From Chrysomallon squamiferum (lineage: Eukaryota; Mollusca; Gastropoda; Neomphalida; Peltospiridae), in the NCBI GenBank assembly GCA_012295275.1, contig CM022665.1, forward strand, positions 7,306,976 to 7,370,975: DNA of 64,000 nucleotides, read 5' to 3'. The position numbers and the translations under genes were made by a program. Under the pieces are notes generated by a model, which saw nothing but the letters and a program-made list of their open reading frames with translations, did no database searches and had not been told where the DNA came from. This document shows, one piece after another, positions 42,401 through 56,029 of the stretch (position 1 is the first letter of the stretch; every line of letters begins with the position of its first letter).

Positions 42401-43521
42401 TCAGTTCATATACAGAAGCATTTTGTTAACAGAAATGTTTATATTTAAATTTTTTATTTAATTTTTTTAAATTTTAATAAAAAGTTATTCTTATGTAATG
42501 TAAATTACAAATAGCTGTATATACAAAAGAAATATTAAAATTATATTTGCAACATCAACATTATGTTTACATTACTATCAAATCTGTACTTACAACAGAA
42601 ATATTAAAACTATCTTTATAATTATTCATCTTGTCATTTATACAGCACAGATTCCATGGAGGGTTAAATGGATTGTTAGTTGATTAGATCTAACAAAGCA
42701 TACGTTACACTTTGTTATTAAACCACAGTAATCTATAATTTACCCTAGCTCTTCAAACTCCATACTTAACGTACACTCCCACATATGTGCCATTATGGGT
42801 GCATCAGCCCTATGTTCATCAATAAAGGAAACAATTCAGAAACAACATATTTAGAAATGTATAAAAGATAACAATAAAAGAAAATAGAACATACAGTAAA
42901 TACATTTAAATGTTTTTAATATCTTTTTAAAAAAGTCAATACATGTATATTTAATATCTGACTTTTTTAACGTAAAACATCTTCATGGGCATTAATACTA
43001 TTTGGACTTTTTTTCCTTAAAACTGATTCGTGATAATAAACAATGAAGATAATTTGTATTTGAAAGAATGTCGCTATCATAAAGATAATACAGAGATATA
43101 AAAGTAACTATATTTATTATAAAAGCTATTTTCTATATTTGAAATACACTAGGAAGTTTACTTACAGATTATTAAAATATGTTTTGTGTTTTTTATTTAC
43201 AAGGCTAAGGTAATTATAAATTGAAATAATTCATTATATATGTTTGCATTCTTGGTTAAAACAATTTTTAAAAAATAATTAAGATGATTATGGTTGTTTC
43301 AACTAATTATCTTTAAAAGATGTGTCTGTCATAGATGAACTTCAATCATTAATAAACTGACATGATATAATTATAAATTTTAGCAAAAATTGTTAATCAA
43401 ACTATTAAAAAACTTTAATAAAAAAAAAAAAAAATAAATAAAATAAAATAAAAAATAAAATAAAAATAAGTTTTTAAGATGAAAAAATAAATTACAGAAA
43501 GAAAAAAATTTATATTAGGAA

Positions 43522-43561
<40 letters not shown>

Positions 43562-46500
43562 TTTAACAAAAACAAAAAAAAAAAAAAAGAAAAAAAGAAA
43601 GAAAGAACAAAACAACAACAAAAAATAATAAGTAATAGACTGATTATATTACATAATAAAGAGCCATTATCAACTAAACTCACCAGGAATGTTCTGCATT
43701 GAAACCAATCTGCAATATTAAAAAGAGAAACATTTTTATTCTTGTTCATTTTGTTTAAGAAGACCAGTGATCTCACTACCACTCAAGTGCTAGTTAACTT
43801 TGTTATTTGTTTCAGATAATTTTTCAAACTGCCACTTGAAAGCCTTTACCAATTACAGAAAGTATAAAATCAGGTAAATGATTCTTTTTTTCAAATTACA
43901 AGATAATACATCATTAACATGAAGATATATCATATTTACAAGTTTCATAAAACACACAAACAGTATAAATTACAGCATTTGTACATTAGATAATTGTCAG
44001 GAATATTGCATATCTACAGAAAACCTTTTGGGCAAATATTTAACAAATGCATTATAGTGCATTAATAATAAATATTCATGAAAATGCAAACAGTCATTTA
44101 AATGATTTCTGTTACTTACTCTCCCATTTTTGTACACCACCAGGGTAAAGGATTTGTCAAACCACCGATCATGGCCTTTTCCATGCAACAAACTAGCTCC
44201 ATATCTGTCAAATGCAGTTGGATCATTCTGGAAAAATAAAAAATACAAGTAAACATAAAAACATCATGAAAAAAATATTTCTAAAGATAATATTTTGGTA
44301 TGGAAGTTTTAGGGAGGACATATGTAAAATGAATAGTATATATTTTAAGTAAAATAAAAACTCTGAAATTATAATGAATTGACTGCAAGTGAGAAAAAGG
44401 AAAAAATAATTCTTTCACTCTCTATGATAAAAATATTTACACTGGACAATAATTTATTATTGGTTCAGTAACAATTTCAAAGATAATAATTTTGAAACAT
44501 TTAAAATAACAGAAATAAAATACAAAAGCAAGACAAAGAAACAACATTAAACAATTTTACATATTGAAAATAAAATTATTTATTATAACGGATATGGAAA
44601 TGAAGGAAGTGATTACTTACTGGATCATAGTTATGACTTTCTTCATCCAGAGAAACACAGAAGGCAGCCTGATAAAAAAAAAAAAAAAATTCACCAAGAT
44701 GTTCTGCACTGTTGAAATATTATTTATCTGCTAACTAATAACAGTAACTATAATTTTGATGAAACTTTTTTTTCAAAATGCCACCTGGAAAACTCTTTTC
44801 TACTCACTTATTTAATGTTAAAATTTAATTTACTATTGTGGTCTCAACAAAATATTATAATAAAATCAAATAACCGGTAAATTATTTAAACATACAAAAG
44901 TTTAATTTTCTTTTCTTCATCTTTTTCATCAGTATCTGGGGATTTTTTCACTCAAAAGTAATATAATTTGGCTTAAAATATTCTTGATTTTTTTTTTTTT
45001 CAAATCCTTTAAAATGAAGAGAAGCAAATTACTTTTTCAATAGCTTGGAGTGAAGCCTTGTTCTTGCCAGCAGAGAAAAATTCTTTCCGTGCCTTGGCCC
45101 AGGGCACACGTTCCCCAGCGGTCAGGGCTGCTAGGTGTTCTTCACCTGGTGCTGGGGGGGACTGGTCATCTACTATCTTTTGAAGGACGCTGAAGACAGA
45201 AATACAACAAATACTCAGTGAACAACATGTACAGAATTTGTGTTCTATATGTTCCTATAGAAACAAAGTTTAGAAAAAAAAATGATCAAAACATGTATTT
45301 AAGTGTGGTTTGTGTAGTACCAGATAAAGATAATTATCTGCCTTACTGTATGTCATATAACTGCTAAATCTCTTTTTTTACTCTTATCTGTAAAAAAAAA
45401 AACGAAACAAAATTTTATTTCTTCATTTGTTCAAGGCTGAACAAATAAGGATAATGCAATATTCAAAAATTGTATTAAAAATAATATATAATATTTAGAA
45501 TCCCAGTGATCATTTATCATTACTTACCTCTCTATTTCAACAGGTGTCAAATAGCGACCTTTGTTTTTGATGTACACCTTGAAGTAGCGACCCTTGTGGT
45601 AGACAGATATATGATTACTAATGCTCAAATGAACAAGCGTGTCTGCAAAACAGAAAGCATGTAATAACAGCAAGCGAAGAAACAAAAGGTAAGACAAGTG
45701 TTGTATAAAACCACTCTGGACGGTGAAATCTCTTATTTGTTAGCAACACAGACTATTTTTTTAAATCCAGAATTTGAGGTTGTAAATTTTAAACTGGTCA
45801 CTCTACGAATAAGACTGTTAGGAAACACAAGGTAGGCATTGGATAAGATGACAATATTGTAGGTAAATATGTATTTTAAATTACTTTTTTTTTTTTTAAA
45901 TTTCTTGTTACAGAACCTTAGAAAGATTAAATCAATGAACATATTTAAGAATGAACAAATCTTACCAATATCAATTCCTGGAATACGTGTCGTGTTAAAC
46001 TGTCTTTCATACTGGGCAGAGCAGAGTGGAACAATTTTGTTCAACAAAAGCTGAAAAATAAAGAACAAGTAAACATGCTTATCTTGAGATGAGAGAGATG
46101 TGAAAACAGACACAAAAAACCTATCATTAAACTTAAACAGTCGGCTCTTTTCTCTAGATGATAAAATAATTTTATGTTTTTCCTTTGCATTATCTCTAAA
46201 TTGAGACAATTAACTTACAATAAAAAAATTAAAAAAAGTAAATCTGAAAACTGATAACAAAGGTCCAGAGAACTGTTTAACATGTGAAGAAGAAAAAAAA
46301 TCACTGTACATGACAAAAGATATAAAGACATTTCTTACAGGTTTCAGTTCTTCTCTGTCAATTTCACGTCTGTACTGAATGGCAGCATATATTATATTTG
46401 CAGCACGTGCTACTTGACAGCCATAAGGCTTTTCCAGTACACAGTCCTGTAATGAATTTATAGTTTAAAATAAAGCGCAAAGAATGTAAATATCAATTTA

Positions 46501-49500
46501 AAAAAATATATATATATTTTTACAAATACTGTAATAAAGATTACTAATGTTAAAAATGCTAAAAATGACCATGAGCATTAATTTTTCTTGAATAAACAGT
46601 TCAAATGTTATTTAATATTATTTTATACTGATTTAATAAAATAATACACTTGGAAAGGATGAAATATTGTACATCTTAATTTGAATTGTTAGGAAGAATA
46701 AAAAGATAAAAATTAATGTGCGTGAATACTGAAACAGGACATCAACGTAAAAAAACCCAACAAAAATTCAAGATAATTTATATCACAGTTGATATCTAGA
46801 CTAACATATTTATTTTTCTACTCCATCTGTTTAATTAAATATCCCTAATGATCTCTATCACTCCAGTATAACACACACATTTTTAAATTTTCACAGTTTA
46901 CCAAAGTATTCAGTTGAAGAGAATGCTACAAACAGGATATGAATTTATCCTTTCTTTGGTTAGTGTCATAAAATGCCATAAAATGCCATAAAATGATAGA
47001 ATGCACACCCAGACAATTAATTTTCATATTTCTGTATTTCAAAACAAATGCTAAGGAAGAGTAAATTAAACCTATGTTACAGAGAAATAAAAAAATTCTA
47101 CTGTGTAATAATGATTTTCGTGAAGGATGAAAGTTAAGAAAATATTTGTATATATATTTTGTGTGAAGGATTATGTCTTACAATTCCATAAAAGTTGCTG
47201 TTGATCATGATAGGTGACCTTCCCTTCAGATATACATAGCTTTCCCACCAATCCGATACCTGTGAAAGAAAACATTTCATGTGAACTTATGTCAGAACTC
47301 AGTGCAGAATGATTAGTTGTATGCACATTTTGCAGCTTGTCAGAAAAAGAAAAAAACATCTGTTGTCTAATTCCAATTACCAGCAGGTCAGAGTGAATTA
47401 TTAATTTTCTGATATACAAGAACATTTCACAAGTGGCACTGAAAAGTGAGTCTTGAAAAACTGAACTAAAAACAGTTGCCAAGGACAGATTCTTAAATAC
47501 AGAATGCTTATCAATATGTAGCAAGTTGGAAGCAAAGTAATTAAATAAGTAAATAATAACAATAACAATAACAAAGACAAAATACACTGATTTATCTGCT
47601 TTTTATTCCAGAATCACTGGCAATTTTTTTTTTTTTTTTTATGAAAAAAGTACAGTGTCAAAGATATTGTCATCTGTAAAATTATGTATTCATTAATAAC
47701 ACCATAAAATATTGCTATAAACAGCAAAATAATTGTTCACTGATAAGGATGAACATTTAACACTTACATAGTTGGTTGCCCACCAAGATTTGAGAACAAG
47801 ATACCACTGAAGCCTTTTGCCAATCCCGTATCTAAATTCATAAGCCAGTTTTTCCATTCTTTTGTACTTTCCCTCTTCCATGATGGGATGAATCGATTCA
47901 AGAAACTAGAAAGTGAAAGAGAATTTATGTTTGTCTGTCTGTCACAACTTTGATACATTCATCAAATTTGGCATAGCATTTTTCAGTGTGAATGTAAAAA
48001 CGTTTATATAAAAAAAAAAATTCAATGAATATTTACGTGTACTAAAAAATAACAAAGATCGATACTGTCTTATTCCGTTTGAACTTCTTTTTTCTGTCTT
48101 GAATTATAATTTTTATTTCAAAAAGATAAAACTGAAAGCTTGTTATGGTGTACCGCAATGGCAAAAATTGCCCATAAATTCATGAATACATGTATGCATT
48201 ATGTATGAATGTGCCCTCACATTAGCACAATCGTTTAAACAAACTGAATCTGTACAGGTATAGCCACAGCTGTCAAGCAGACACATCATGCTGGACTCCT
48301 GTAATTTTCATCACCATAATAAAGTTTGAAAAAGAATTTATGATGAAAACATTTAATACATTTTTTTATAAATGTTTGTTTTAGGTGTGCGTGGGGGTTT
48401 CAGTCTGAATTAGATTATAGGATAAAAACCAGACTTAATGCTGATGGAAAGTGACTGATCCTGAAGTGAATAAATGATTTCTGAAATTTCCACCCCCTCA
48501 CACATATACACAAATACTGTTGATGCTATTCTAAAGAATATTAGATACCTTAGTTATGGTGTGATCAAGAGAAGGGACAGGCAGCTTTGGCAAAGAGGCT
48601 TGATAACTGTTTAGCAGAGGTTTCCTCCCACCAAACAAGCGTACCAGACCCTGAACAAAATAATAAATAAAATATCATTAATTCAGAAACTGAATTATAA
48701 TTTTTATATTTAATTTTTATAATTAACTGTGTAATAAAATTACATATAAATCCTCAAATCTATTAACCTATTTCAAGTGCATGTGACAACAAAAGAGAAT
48801 TTCTGTTCTAAATTAAATGTAAAGGTAAAAAAAAAAAAAAAAAATTATAATAATAATAATAATTCATTAATACTTTAGACAGTTGTGTATTTGAAAACAT
48901 TTGTCTTCAGTACAAAAATATCTGTTCAGCTGATAAATTAAGATATCAAATTAATGAAAGCACTTACCAACCACAGCTTAGTTTTGAGTGAAGCGGGTCC
49001 CCTTACTTCATATATCCAACCATGGTAAGTGAGTAATGCCTTCAGGCTGTACTTGATGAAGAGAATTGCAATCACCCACATGAGAACAGCAAAGAGAGCA
49101 CAGCTAATATCAAAACTGATGGTTGGGTTGGTTGCATCAAGACTGTAATAAAACAACATCTTAGCATGTTATTATTAATACCGATTGTGTGAGAAATGTA
49201 ATGCTTTTCTATAATGAAATGAAAAAGAAAACCAGTTTACATCAAATAGTAATTTTCTATTAGTAAAAACGGTTTCTTTTATAAATAACCTCACACTGTA
49301 ACTAGTGGTGGTAAAATCACACATTACAGCAAATCAGTTGTGAGATACTGGTTGGAACAAGAAAGAGTGTTGCTGACAAAACAGTTATCAGTGGAAAAAG
49401 ATCACTATTTGTGTGACCTCATTATCTAAACTGTTCATTTAATAATTAAATCCATTAACCAACTTTGTAAAAAAAAAAAAAAAATTATCTGTTTTTGTCT

Positions 49501-49844
49501 CATTAAAATAATGTGAGTAACTTAATTAATGTCACTAAGTTTTCTGTTAATTGTATGCAATGTATAATGAAAAACTATTTGTCTTCAAATACAAAATAAC
49601 AAGCTGGTGTAATAGTTATGATGGACATTAAGTTGCTGATAGCCTGATAACTTACCCAAGCATATGGGTTTGAAAGAAGTGTATCAGACCAAATGATGGA
49701 TCAAAGCCTCCATAATAGAACCCCATAATAACTGCCAATGTGAGAAAAAAACTCTTTGGAGATGCCGGAAAAAGTCCATTTCTGAAATTATTCTGTGAAA
49801 GGGAAAAAAAAAAAAAAACAATCATTTATATTTAAACAGTAAAG

Positions 49845-49891
<47 letters not shown>

Positions 49892-50391
49892 TGTTTGTGT
49901 GTGTGTGTGTGATTAAAAATGGTGGCACTATTTCTTTACATGAAATCAAAAACATTATTGAATGTCATTGGTTTGTTTCATGTTCATAATCACTGGAACC
50001 ATTTTTTACCTGGATTAGGTTCTTGTTTTGTATTCTCAGTGATTATAAAGGTATAATCAATACTATCAAGAAATATTTTGTATATCTTTAAAGATTAATT
50101 TTAAGTAACACACATAACTTGGAACCTTTCTTTTTTGTTGTTGATGAAGTAGGAATATTATAAAGGAATGGATATTGCCATAAAAATGTATAATATCTGA
50201 AATATTACATCAAAATTAATATTTGTTATAGATAACAATATGTGTATTACTTTCATTCGTCCAATGCGTTTCTTCCATGATGAAATTCCACTTTCCCAGA
50301 TTGCCTTGAACACCTCATGATTGAGATCAAGGTTGACACCCTCAGGAGTCACAGTGAAAGAAAAAGCAACTGCAGAATGTGCTTCAGCCAT
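36354..50391 (-). CDS. CPT1: Carnitine O-palmitoyltransferase 1 (complete, 22 coding exons)
   Basis: Catalyses acyl-CoA + carnitine to acylcarnitine at the mitochondrial outer membrane, the entry step of fatty-acid import. Exons 5' to 3': 50391-50251, 49792-49656, 49142-48968, 48650-48549, 47905-47768, 47259-47182, 46446-46339, 46050-45966, 45642-45528, 45189-45033, 44668-44621, 44227-44120, 43709-43684, 42809-42744, 41952-41887, 39977-39893, 39040-38876, 38569-38435, 37738-37550, 37240-37163, 36916-36824, 36425-36354 (TAA). All junctions are AG/GT and in phase. The start [16 protein letters not shown] matches CPT1; Glu3 and His5, needed for malonyl-CoA inhibition in CPT1A, are present. Two membrane segments lie in exons 2 and 3. 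Catalytic His471 is in NAEHSW (26-bp exon 13). YGKGFMKKC and [16 protein letters not shown] are CoA/carnitine-site motifs. Length is 766 residues with one of exons 14/15, 788 with both; human CPT1A has 773. AAAAACCCAG before the ATG suggests a spliced 5' UTR. Confidence 0.97.
41080..41510 (+). mobile_element. Probable decayed LTR with primer-binding-site-like edge
   Basis: Less AT-rich than the surrounding CPT1 intron. It runs from TGTTACAGACAGG (around 41079) to about 41492, with TATAAG near 41364 and AATAAA near 41408. It is followed by TTGGACATGATGAGTGG, which resembles the TTGGTGTCAGAAGTGG junction after Ty3/Gypsy LTRs of the K02A2.6-like type. No second LTR or coding remnant is adjacent. 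It lies in the intron after alternative exon 15. Call rests on signal order only. Confidence 0.35.
41887..41952 (-). other. CPT1: CPT1 alternative exon 15 (CPT2-like substitute)
   Basis: Also exactly 66 bp with the same entry and exit phases (acceptor TAACAG, donor GTAAAG). It encodes [21 protein letters not shown]. Joined directly to exon 13 it reads EHSW-GDG...R, resembling the CPT2-type post-catalytic segment, and it then joins YTEDGHC. Including both exons would add 22 residues absent from other CPT1s, so mutual exclusion is inferred. Transcripts are needed to prove it. Confidence 0.75.
42744..42809 (-). other. CPT1: CPT1 alternative exon 14 (CPT1-type)
   Basis: 66-bp exon entered after two bases of the Trp codon of EHSW and leaving in phase 2 (donor GTAAAT, acceptor ACATAG). 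It encodes [21 protein letters not shown], the standard CPT1 sequence after the catalytic His. Joined to exon 16 it gives ELG-YTEDGHC, matching known CPT1 proteins without a gap. Confidence 0.85.
43528..43600. repeat. (TA)n and A-rich microsatellites in the CPT1 intron
   Basis: Perfect TA array (about 43526-43557) and A-rich tract next to micro-exon 13. On the transcribed strand this puts T-rich and AT runs downstream of the exon 13 donor. Confidence 0.85.
49848..49912. repeat. (GT)n microsatellite in CPT1 intron 1
   Basis: About 60 bp of GT with one interrupted segment, just upstream (in transcript sense) of CPT1 coding exon 2. Confidence 0.9.
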
Positions 50392-50817
50392 GACTTTTTC
50401 TGGGTTTTTAAAAAAAAAGAAAATCAGAATTAAATATTTCATAATATTAATATCAACAGTAATACAAACCTAAGCTGGAAAACAAACTGAATATGACTAA
50501 CATAACAAAATTTATAACTAAGGGCGTATGGTGAGACAGAACACTAAAGGCAACTATGAGCAAATGAAAAGAAAACATAGCAAATTGTAATTAGTTCATT
50601 TTAGAACAATCAAAAATACAGTACAATTTTATCAACTTCTGTACTTTTAAGAATGAAATTCAGAATAGAAATTCTCAGTAGATACTAAAACAAACTAGGA
50701 TATATCCAATAATATCCAGCATAAAAGCAAATTTCATTATTGTGGAAGAGTCCTATATACATTTCCTCAGCAACTTGTGCACAATGACAGATGAGGTAAT
50801 TAGAAAAATAATAATAA

Positions 50818-50851
<34 letters not shown>

Positions 50852-51608
50852 TTCTGTACATCAAATTTAAAAGAAAGATGTTGCCACAGCGTTACAAATG
50901 CATATACTCATGTCCTCAGAATGCTAAATACTGTTGTTATAAACAAAACCACTAATTTAGTTAAGTACTTGTGAAACTAATTTCATTCCATGCAGTAACA
51001 CATTCAGGAAGTGCTGGGCTTTCCTACATTTTAATAATGAATGGTTCATTACTAAATCCTACTGTTATGTAAAAGGAATTTGGATATCAAGCTAAAAATA
51101 GTTAATGAAGCAACATATTATTATTATTATATAATACTGTAATATTGACAATGCATTGTAACAGTTGAAATATATATATAGCAGAACAGATGTGTCAGTG
51201 TACTTTATTACATTTGTCATTACTGATGTTTTAAAATAAAACTCAGCAAAATAAATATATAAATATAAACAGTCTTTCTGGTTACTGTAGTGTAGGTTTG
51301 AATGGACTAATATTATTTCTGAGGTAAAGGATAAAATACCCATCATTATGTATACATTTACACTGGATGTTCTATTTATGTAAATCTTTTTACATAGTAA
51401 TAAATTGTGAACACATTCTGGATTACTAATTAGAAATGATCTACATGCTACATTTTTTTTTTTTAAATCGCTAGAACACACAAATATCTTTTAACATGAA
51501 GTCAACAGAAATGTTTAGCTGTTCTAGGAACTGAAACACTATTTTTGGCAGAAACATTAATAAACTGTCTAAAATATACCAAAGTCAAATAAAGTAATAA
51601 TGTCAAAA

Positions 51609-51647
<39 letters not shown>

Positions 51648-54600
51648 CACACTTATTAAATAAGTAAATAAATACATAAATACATAAATAAAATATTCTA
51701 GTGCTTTTATTTTCCTTCAGACAAACTAAGCATTGTTTATTGCTTCCTTCAACTGCACTTTAACCCCCAACTTAAATGATTTTGGTAATGTCTACAGCCC
51801 AAACCCTGTCTGTTTCAATTTTTCCTGGTAACTGGAACATTTTGATCAGAATTTAATCATTAAAATTATCTCTCCTATTCATTATTTCCAAGATTTAAAG
51901 ATATATTTCAGTAACGAAAGCAAAAAACTAACATAAAAGGTACATGATCTCTACAAAAATTAATATGCTTCAAATTAAAATGAACATTATTTATAGAAAA
52001 CTCAATTTGTTAAAGTGGATAAGAGCTGTAACATGCACTAACTTAGGTATACAAAATATATCATTTTAATGTTGCTTAATGATAAAATACATACATGTAA
52101 AATGACTGCAGGCTACAGAACTTGAGAAAAAAATGTATTAAGTATTCAAAATGAAAATGTATGAATATAATGAAATATTATTATACAAAAGATGCTGTAA
52201 AATGCGAATATGCTTGCCCTGTTAATGCTGAAGGTTGTCTTAACACAAGGCTTATATATAATGTCAGTGTGATATTAATGGTTTGTTGCTCAGTCATCCG
52301 TATTGTAACATTTATACTGGCAGGACCTGTTTATTAATATGTCTCAGCATGTTTAAGTTTTTTTAATCCTGTCATAAAACACTAAACTACATGACACAGT
52401 TCTAACGATAAAAACCTAATCATGTAAGTTTATTCTTTTTTGTTGCTTTTGTCTGGTTTTTTGTTGTTTGGTTTTGAAAATAAAAGATAAAAATTCATTT
52501 CATCTTATTTCTTGTACATGTCACCTTGACATTACAGTCAGGGAATGTGAATGCAATAGAAGTTCATACAAGTAAATGGTATTAAGCTCGGAAAGCGTCT
52601 GATAATTTCTTATATCTAATCTGCTACATCTGTTTTCTGTTAATTTCTTAGACTTGCCTGTAATATGCAATGCAATATTATATTCACAAACTTGGAAAAA
52701 CCTAAATCAGAAGTAAATAAATCTTGCTGGATTCCTTTAAACAATTACAGCTTATTATAATTTCTACTAAACATTCAACCATATAATTTCAAAAGTTTTA
52801 GGCTGCAATCATTTTATTTTTATTTTACTCAGTCATTGTCTTTTTTCTATAAAATGTCTTATCTAGATACAGATTTTTATTTCTTGTTCATTATGAATTT
52901 AACATCTCATTATTATGAAAATTTTATTTTATTCATTTTATTATATATATACATTTTTACTATGACAGCTAGAATGTGTGTTTAATTTATTTAATATAAT
53001 AGTGATGTGTCATTAGGATTATCAATATATACATAATAAAAAAACTTAACCTCATTCCTTTTGTCACAGCCTCACTTGTTGTAAAAGGAAGGGGTTCAAA
53101 TGATTTTGTTCATAGTTATTTTGTTTTTGTTTTTTTAAACTGATTTTTATATTATCAAAGTGGTTTAAAATGTTTCATCACATCACAGACTTTTAAACTA
53201 TAACTAGAATAATAATATTTATTATTAAATTGTTGTTGTCATTTTAGTGCTGGTAGTGTTCGTTCTTTTTATAGTGTCTTAACATTATCAAAATGTTTTA
53301 AATTTATTATATTACTTCAGGTCAAACAATGGAAAAAAATAATAAACTTGTTCTAATAAAACAGAGATCTACAGAGATTTTTTTTTTTTAAATGTTGCAA
53401 AAGTCAGTCATAAAATAATTAGTACTGTAAAATTATAATAAATAGTTCACTTTTACACAACAAAATGAGTTCAAAAACATTAAAAACAAATTAAAAAAAC
53501 ATTAAAATTTTTATATTGTAATTATCACTTGTTATAGGTCAGTCAGTTTGCAACAAATGTATTGTTATCTGGAAACTGTGTAAAATTAGATGTACCGATT
53601 TTATTTATAAATAAACATTAAGGATCATAAAACACTCCATTCTCACGATTCTGCATATATCATGGATTGTATCGATTTTTAAAACAAATTCTATTTATTA
53701 ATTTTCATTTAATTCAAAAGAACAGCAATATTATATCAATGTTTATCGGAGCGTAAATATGTTTATTTAAAAAGTCACGTTATTTATTCATGATAAAGGA
53801 CATCATACCCATTTGAACGACCTCGGGTTCTACGTTATCGACTTGATAAAAATAAAAAAATAAAACATTTTAAAATGCACCATTTCCTTAGCTCATATAC
53901 CTGTCGGTCTAGTAACACTAATCTAAACAAATGTAACTCATACAACAGCAATATTATATATGATGGTGATAATTAAGTATATCAGACATGTATATTGTAA
54001 CTTAGTACTTGTAGCAGAGGACCCGGAATGTCAATGATCCGAGAGAAATCATTTTTGAAAGAAATGTGATCAACGAACCGAACAGAATGAGTTACGGTGC
54101 TTAAAGATTAGTAAAAATACTTATTTAGTGTCTGTATAATCAACAAAAACACTACCTGTTTTCTTTAATTTTACAGCACTTTGAACTTTCCAGCTGTATA
54201 TGATGTTTCCCGGAAAACTCAAAAACCACAAACAACTTGGTGCCCCGATGTCAGCTGGAGTTACGGTAAATTATTAATTTCACTCTGCCTGTCGGTAACC
54301 AGTCTAAACAGAAAAAAAAAAAATAAGATGAAAGCGAGGTTATACCTAAATATAGCAACATGTATTTGTGATGTGATAAAAAGGTCTCAAGTGCACATTC
54401 GCCAATAGTTTATAAAACAACAACAAACAAATAACTACTTCAATAAGTATATAATGCAATAAATAAATAAATAAATAAATAATAACAAAAACACTAATAT
54501 TTCAATATGTATAAATTATCTCAACCCATAATAAAATATCTCCAAAATGACCTCAACTAACTAAATAAATAAATCAATTAATTAATTTAACCATAAACAG

Positions 54601-54702
54601 TTAACATGATGAATATGTGAATAAATTTGATAAACCAAAGTTCAGTGATCCAGAATGAAAGTTTTTGATTTCACTAGCAGTGTTCACGGGCATTATTACT
54701 TT

Positions 54703-54746
<44 letters not shown>

Positions 54747-56029
54747 CACTCTGCTGCAGCTGCAGTCATAAAAATGTTCACGCTGTACTAAAAATAACAT
54801 TCACTGATTCAGTAACTTGAGACCAGTAAGGTGCCTGAAAAACTTCAAATGATTTTTTCTATAAAAGTGTCAAAAATTGAATTAATTTACCAATTTTTAT
54901 TTTATATATATATATATATATATATATGAACGTACCTGAGGTATATTACATATTAGGGAAATCTTAAACGCGATGTCATAGTACAAAGTGTATGAAGCCA
55001 GCAAAATAGGTTAATTGCTTTTGCTGCATTTCCGTTGATGGCATAATAGCTTAGATAAAGATTATACCTCAGCCCTGGGTTGGTGGTTAATGGGTTTTTC
55101 AGCTGTTTCTTTACTGTCCTAATAATAAAGTTTTAATATTTTGTTTCTTTTAAGCTAACATTAAATTTAATATGTGTATATGTATATATAGATGTATGTA
55201 TGTATGTATGTGTATAGACACACACATTTTTCTTCCCTTTTCGATTTACTAATTCTGGTACAAGTATATGAAAAAATACTATTTTTTTAATGTGTTTGTG
55301 TGTATGTGTATTGCTCAAAACCATAACACATTTGAGTAATCCAATTTATTTACTGTGTACATCAGAAACCCTGTTACCAATGCTTACATTTGAATTTCCC
55401 CCCTTCATTTTCTATCCCCTGACACACACCTTATGCAAATATTCAAAATGATTTCTAAATTTCCCATCAGTGTTTACTTTTATGAGATTAACAAGAAAGA
55501 TAAAGTACAGAAAACATCTGTAGGAACAATGTGTATTAACATATGTATGTGAATAAATGTCAAATTACTAGTATTATAGAGGACGTAGCAACAGTACAAT
55601 TATTTCATCAGTCTATCATGCATATAAATAATAATAATTTATTGTCAAGTTTGCTTGCATTCTCAGAAATGTACTTCTTTATTATCATACTTTATTTTAT
55701 TTATTGTCATAGTTTATTAATATAATTGCCTAGTACAAATAAAACAACAATTTTGCAGTGTATAAAATTTATTTAGATTATTAGACTGTTCAATCAAATG
55801 TAGGTACATTATATTATTTTAGCTGTATTAGCTACCAAACAAACAAAATAAAAAAATAAAAAAAATATTGGTGCCATAATGAAAATAATAATAGTAAAAT
55901 ATAAATAAAGCAAAAATGGATTCAATGATTAACAAAAATATATATTTTTTAAATATTTAATTCCTCTTTGTTCTTCTTACTAACAATAAAATAACAGGTA
56001 AATTTCAGCTGATTTGTTTTACATTAAAA
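50392..56029. other. Spacer / probable 5' UTR intron and promoter region of CPT1
   Basis: Mostly AT-rich with (TA)n (50820-50850), (AAT)n (51607-51647), (CA)n (54705-54746) and (TA)n (54903-54927). A less AT-rich patch at about 54000-54290 contains CpGs. On the minus strand it has a possible donor (GCT|GTAAAA near 54177), so a non-coding first exon of CPT1 could sit there. No coding exon was recognised on either strand. Confidence 0.4.

Noticed and set aside
54181-54408. 75-residue plus-strand frame after a TTTACAG acceptor-like site
   Set aside because: No family resemblance or partner exon. The patch may instead be a non-coding first exon of CPT1 on the other strand, which I cannot prove.
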